Of a stretch of DNA of 8,667 nt, positions 5,565 to 8,667 are shown one piece after another (within the stretch, counting starts at the first letter, position 1; each line of letters opens with the position of its first letter). The notes under the pieces were generated by a model. That model was not told where the DNA came from and searched no databases. It worked only from the letters and a program-made list of their open reading frames with translations. Origin of the DNA: Acidobacteriota bacterium (GTDB lineage Bacteria; Acidobacteriota; Terriglobia; Terriglobales; Acidobacteriaceae); NCBI GenBank assembly GCA_021798655.1, contig JAJZFE010000044.1:1-8667 (forward strand), given 5' to 3'. The translations under genes and the position numbers were made by a program.

Positions 5565-6917
5565 CTAAGTGTCGCACGCATCGCTGTGCCCGCGCGGTTC
5601 TGTACTGCGAAACAAATACACCGCCAGCACAGCAATCAGCGGTTCAATCGGATGCCGGAATCTCGGCTGCACCGTCACCATGTAATACACCAGCGGAACC
5701 AGCGCGAACACCAGCGCAAACAGCCCCGCTCCCTCCACGCGTCTCCGCAGCATCAGCGCCAAACCCAACAACCCGCACACACTCAAAAAGCAATAGCTCA
5801 ACTGCCGCAGATACTCTCCCACCGGACGTCCATTCACCGCATGCGGCGTCCCATCCCAGAAGAAGAAAAACCGGTCCACCGTCCAGCGCGCAAACAGTCC
5901 CGGCTCCGACCGCAGATTCGCCATCGCCTCCTTCTGCCGCATCTGCGCAAACTTCACCTCGCCCATGCGCTCATACACCCGGAATACCGGGTCGCCCTGC
6001 CACAGCGGCATCGCCGTACCCCACGGCAATCCGTCATTCGACGGCAGCGAGGAGTTATACAGCTCCACCCCGAAGTTGTCCCGCGTCAGCACAAACGCAT
6101 GCAGCACGCGCTCATTGCGCGCCACCCACGGAGCCAGCACCGCCGCAAACGCCACCGTCGTCAACACCGCTCCCACCGCCGTCTTCGCACCCAGCCTCCA
6201 CCGTCGCAGCTCCGGCCAGGCCACCCAAATCATCATCGCCGGCAAGCACAGCAGCAGCGACGCATTCGACAGCGCAATCAACCCCCACAGCACCCCCAGC
6301 ACCACCCATAGCCCAAGCTTCCGCGCCTCCACCCCTGCGTCCTGATTCCTGCTTCGGACTTCCTGCCCTTCATCCCCAACCCCTCGCAGCCTCAGCGCCA
6401 CCACAATCGCCCACGCAAACAAGCAAGTCGTCAGCGACATCTCCCATATCCAATGCACGGCATACTGCATCGCCGCCGGATACACGGCCCACAGCCACGC
6501 CGACCACAGCGCCACCGGCGCCGCAACCTTCGCCCCTCTCCGCGCAATCCCCCGCGCATCGAAGCACCGCGCCGCAATCTCATACACCGCCGGCGCGATC
6601 GCCGCCGAGAGCGCACTATCCACCACCAGCACCGCCAGCGCAGCCGCCCGCGTATACACCCCAAACACCTTGAACGCCGCCGCAATCAGCAGCGGATACA
6701 GCGGCGTCAGCCACGCCGTCGGTCCCGACACTCCATTGAATGGATTCGCATATCCCTGCCCCATCACCAGCGACCGCGCAATCCTTCCCGCCTCGAACCC
6801 GAAATTAAAATTCGCCTGATCCGTCCGCACCCGGTACGTATGCCCCACCAGGATCACCGCCACGCGCAGCGCGAATCCCACCGCAAAGATCACCCACGGC
6901 GCGCGGAACCTCCGCAT
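5565..6917 (-). CDS. GT-C-fold membrane glycosyltransferase-like protein (2)
   Basis: A polytopic inner-membrane protein of 450 residues resembling bacterial GT-C (GT39/ArnT-type) enzymes, which move sugars from polyprenyl-phosphate donors onto periplasmic acceptors. The first membrane segment (about 8-25) is followed by a loop with an acidic residue, YRVRTDQANF (D33), where GT-C enzymes keep their catalytic Asp. Then come FEAGRIARSL and GPTAWLTPLYPLL, a pattern typical of this group. Eight or more further hydrophobic segments follow, separated by a cytoplasmic-looking polar loop (about 196-216), and a soluble loop with SLPSNDGLPWG. Donor and acceptor are unknown. Start choice: ATG 6917, preceded by AGAAGGA, gives a normal N-terminus. 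A GTG at 6953 overlaps the upstream stop (TAGTG) and has AGGGAG eight bases before it (6962-6967), so it is a real alternative adding 12 residues. Translational coupling with the upstream gene is likely. Confidence 0.82.
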   Translation of the reverse strand: MRRFRAPWVIFAVGFALRVAVILVGHTYRVRTDQANFNFGFEAGRIARSLVMGQGYANPFNGVSGPTAWLTPLYPLLIAAAFKVFGVYTRAAALAVLVVDSALSAAIAPAVYEIAARCFDARGIARRGAKVAAPVALWSAWLWAVYPAAMQYAVHWIWEMSLTTCLFAWAIVVALRLRGVGDEGQEVRSRNQDAGVEARKLGLWVVLGVLWGLIALSNASLLLCLPAMMIWVAWPELRRWRLGAKTAVGAVLTTVAFAAVLAPWVARNERVLHAFVLTRDNFGVELYNSSLPSNDGLPWGTAMPLWQGDPVFRVYERMGEVKFAQMRQKEAMANLRSEPGLFARWTVDRFFFFWDGTPHAVNGRPVGEYLRQLSYCFLSVCGLLGLALMLRRRVEGAGLFALVFALVPLVYYMVTVQPRFRHPIEPLIAVLAVYLFRSTEPRGHSDACDT

Positions 6918-6952
6918 CCCATCCTTCTTCACGCCCACAACGCGCTCTCCCA

Positions 6953-8584
6953 CTATGGCTGCTCCCTGATATACAGTCGATACGAGTTCGGTTCCGCCGG
7001 ATGTCTCCACCACCCCACGCGATGCGGAGGCGTCCGCTGCGCCACCATCCTGTACTTCGTCTGCAACAGCTCCGCAAACTGCGGCCAGTTCAGCGGCATA
7101 TCCCAACTCTGGTGTAGCGAGAAGCATCCCTGGTTGGTCACCACCATCACCTCCGGCGGGTTCTCCTCAATGGCCTTCCAGAACCCCTCACGATACGCCT
7201 CGCTCACCGCCGTCTGCCGCGGCTGAAACATATAGCAGTCATACAAATATCCCGTCGACTCCATCAGGTCCATCTTGTACAGCGTGTCCACGCACCCCGA
7301 CGTCATATCCACGCACTGAATCCGTCCATTCAACTCCGCGCCGCCCAACCTCGTCAGGTCAGCCTCCAGCATCCGGTTGAACTCCTGGTTCCGCCAATCA
7401 TAGTGGCACGCAATCCACGCCGACGACGGCCCCAGCCACAGCCCGCCCGCCGCCAGTCCCGCCACCGCCGCCCACCGTATCCATCCCGTCTCCCGCAGCC
7501 CCATCACCAGCAGCCACGCACACAGCAGCAGTAAAAACGCCTCCGTTGGATACCGGTGATACGGGAACCCCTTTCCCTGAACCACATATGAAGCCGCACC
7601 CACCACCGCGCCCGCCAAAAACACTCGTCCCCACCACGTTCTCCACGGCCGTTTCACCACAAACAACGGCACCACTGGCACCGTCACCAGCAGCAACAGC
7701 GTCGGAAAGCTCCCCACCACCAGCGCCGCCAATGGCCTCCGCCCCAACGATGCGTGGTACGCCACCAACCCTCGATTCGCCGCCACAAACGCACCCAGCG
7801 CACCATGCGCCGCCAGGAACCCCGCCACCACGGCCACCGGCACCGCAAACCCCGCCGTGGCATACACCAGGTACCGCGCCCACGGCCGCTTCATCTCCCA
7901 GAGCCGCTGCACCAGCAATGCGGCAAACACCGCCGCAAACAGCAGTCCCGAAGGCTTGATCAGCGTGGCCGCTCCCATAAACAGCCCAAATCCCACCGCC
8001 GCCCAGGCCCGCTCGCGCCGTATCGCATAGAACAGAAACGCGCACCCCAACAGCAGCATCGTCGTCATCATCAGGTCGCGCTGCCCGCTATTCGCCGGCC
8101 CATCCCGCAGATGAATCAGCGCAAACAGTGTCCCCGCAAACAGCCCCATCAGCCCATCCACCGGCCACATGATTGCCAGCATCGCGCCCAGGCACACCGC
8201 CATCAGCCCGAAGTCGAAGACCCGCCACCCCACCGCTCCCGGCCCCAGCCCATGGATCGCCACCCACTCCAGCGCATAGGTTCCCGGCATATTGATGTCC
8301 ACAATCTCCCGGTACGGCACCTTGCCGTGGTCCATCATCAGCACCACATAGTGCATCAGCGGCGCATCCCCCACCAGTGGCCAATGCCTCGTCCCCACCG
8401 CTGCCGCCACCACCGACGCCACCAGCGCCACCGCCACCGCCCACCGCAACCCGCGCTCAAGACCGGCCATCGGCTCTAGGCCGGCAACACCACTGCGCTC
8501 AGGCGAAGATCTCATCATCGTGTCCGCTACCTTGCTCCTGTACTTCCTGCCGCGTCCCATTCTAACGATTCCCCGGCCAGCCAT
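6953..8584 (-). CDS. GT-C-fold membrane glycosyltransferase-like protein (1), first gene of operon
   Basis: A 543-residue polytopic membrane protein of the PMT/ArnT-like GT-C type. A polar N-terminus of about 45 residues leads into TM1, followed by a first periplasmic loop with GDAPLMHY (D73) and VPYREIVDINMPGTY (about 89-103). This DxxxxxHY...G..PYR...D...PG pattern is common in membrane glycosyltransferases using polyprenyl-phosphate sugars. About ten more hydrophobic segments run to roughly residue 385. The last 155 or so residues are a soluble, probably periplasmic domain with five cysteines (in HYD-, VDM-, VDT-, YMF- and FSL-flanked contexts). Start: AGGAGG (8595-8600) is ten bases before ATG 8584; an ATG at 8653 and one at 8518 have poorer sites. 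Its TAG stop overlaps or nearly abuts the next GT-C gene, indicating one transcript. Substrate not identifiable. Confidence 0.82.
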   Translation of the reverse strand: MAGRGIVRMGRGRKYRSKVADTMMRSSPERSGVAGLEPMAGLERGLRWAVAVALVASVVAAAVGTRHWPLVGDAPLMHYVVLMMDHGKVPYREIVDINMPGTYALEWVAIHGLGPGAVGWRVFDFGLMAVCLGAMLAIMWPVDGLMGLFAGTLFALIHLRDGPANSGQRDLMMTTMLLLGCAFLFYAIRRERAWAAVGFGLFMGAATLIKPSGLLFAAVFAALLVQRLWEMKRPWARYLVYATAGFAVPVAVVAGFLAAHGALGAFVAANRGLVAYHASLGRRPLAALVVGSFPTLLLLVTVPVVPLFVVKRPWRTWWGRVFLAGAVVGAASYVVQGKGFPYHRYPTEAFLLLLCAWLLVMGLRETGWIRWAAVAGLAAGGLWLGPSSAWIACHYDWRNQEFNRMLEADLTRLGGAELNGRIQCVDMTSGCVDTLYKMDLMESTGYLYDCYMFQPRQTAVSEAYREGFWKAIEENPPEVMVVTNQGCFSLHQSWDMPLNWPQFAELLQTKYRMVAQRTPPHRVGWWRHPAEPNSYRLYIREQP

Positions 8585-8594
8585 TGACCCCAGC

Positions 8595-8600
8595 CCTCCT
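8595..8600 (-). promoter_or_regulatory. Ribosome binding site deciding the start of GT-C gene 1
   Basis: AGGAGG within AAAGGAGGG on the minus strand, ten bases before ATG 8584. It is the strongest Shine-Dalgarno match in this stretch and favours 8584 over 8653 and 8518. Confidence 0.7.
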
Positions 8601-8608
8601 TTCCCGGT

Positions 8609-8623
8609 AAACTCATATAGTTT
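8609..8623. promoter_or_regulatory. Dyad upstream of the GT-C/dut operon
   Basis: AAACT-N5-AGTTT, a perfect 5-bp inverted repeat, is the only AT-rich patch in this part of the window. On the minus strand its centre reads TATATG, a possible -10 element, 25 to 40 bases before ATG 8584. No matching -35 was seen at standard spacing. It could be the operon promoter or an operator. Confidence 0.35.
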
Positions 8624-8667
8624 GGCGATGCGGTGGGATTTCTCCCTCTGCATGGGCAGGCGGAGAG

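Noticed and set aside
5546..5635. Longer dut start at 5635 or 5560
   Set aside because: Family alignment begins at about MGPKILVQRL; the extension overlaps the upstream gene and lacks a ribosome site as good as GAGGTGA before 5545.
5183..6673. 496-codon plus-strand ORF, Pro/Ser/Thr/Ala-rich
   Set aside because: Lies opposite dut and a membrane protein that both show family motifs; composition is typical of an antisense frame.
8585..8653. Longer start for GT-C gene 1 at ATG 8653
   Set aside because: AGGAGG lies within this stretch, correctly placed for ATG 8584; the added residues would run through the ribosome site and the AT-rich dyad.

Overview
The window looks like chromosomal DNA of a GC-rich, free-living Gram-negative-type bacterium. 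The best guess is an acidobacterium of the Terriglobia group (Granulicella, Edaphobacter or Terriglobus-like). This rests on general resemblance only: a YXWGXW-repeat exported protein with a Gln-rich tail, paired GT-C membrane glycosyltransferases and a strongly GC-biased wobble position. No marker gene settles the taxonomy. There is no sign of phage, insertion sequence, CRISPR array, tRNA or rRNA.

Layout from left to right: (1) 1-1092, minus strand: the N-terminal 364 codons of aconitase acnA, cut by the window edge. (2) 1093-1504: a gap of about 410 bp between divergent genes, holding a cluster of GC-rich palindromes and a possible tiny basic ORF. (3) 1505-3040, plus strand: a secreted or envelope YXWGXW-type protein with an NDQG minisatellite and a long Gln-rich repeat tail. 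(4) 3064-3090: a strong hairpin between convergent genes. (5) 3113-4531, minus: an Nramp/MntH metal transporter. (6) 4608-4931, minus: a small exported protein of unknown function. (7) 5099-8584, minus: a probable three-gene operon of GT-C-like membrane protein 1, GT-C-like membrane protein 2 and dUTPase (dut), in transcription order, with close or overlapping junctions.

Most genes are housekeeping: the TCA cycle (AcnA), Mn/Fe uptake (MntH), dUTP removal (Dut) and probable lipid-linked sugar transfer (the GT-C pair). The least understood parts are the Gln-rich YXWGXW protein, the small exported protein before mntH, the palindrome-rich acnA upstream region and the start of mntH. I see no convincing new multi-gene system; the findings are local oddities. 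Five of the six genes lie on the minus strand, and the plus strand is visibly C-rich over G across most coding DNA, which suggests the minus strand is the leading strand here.
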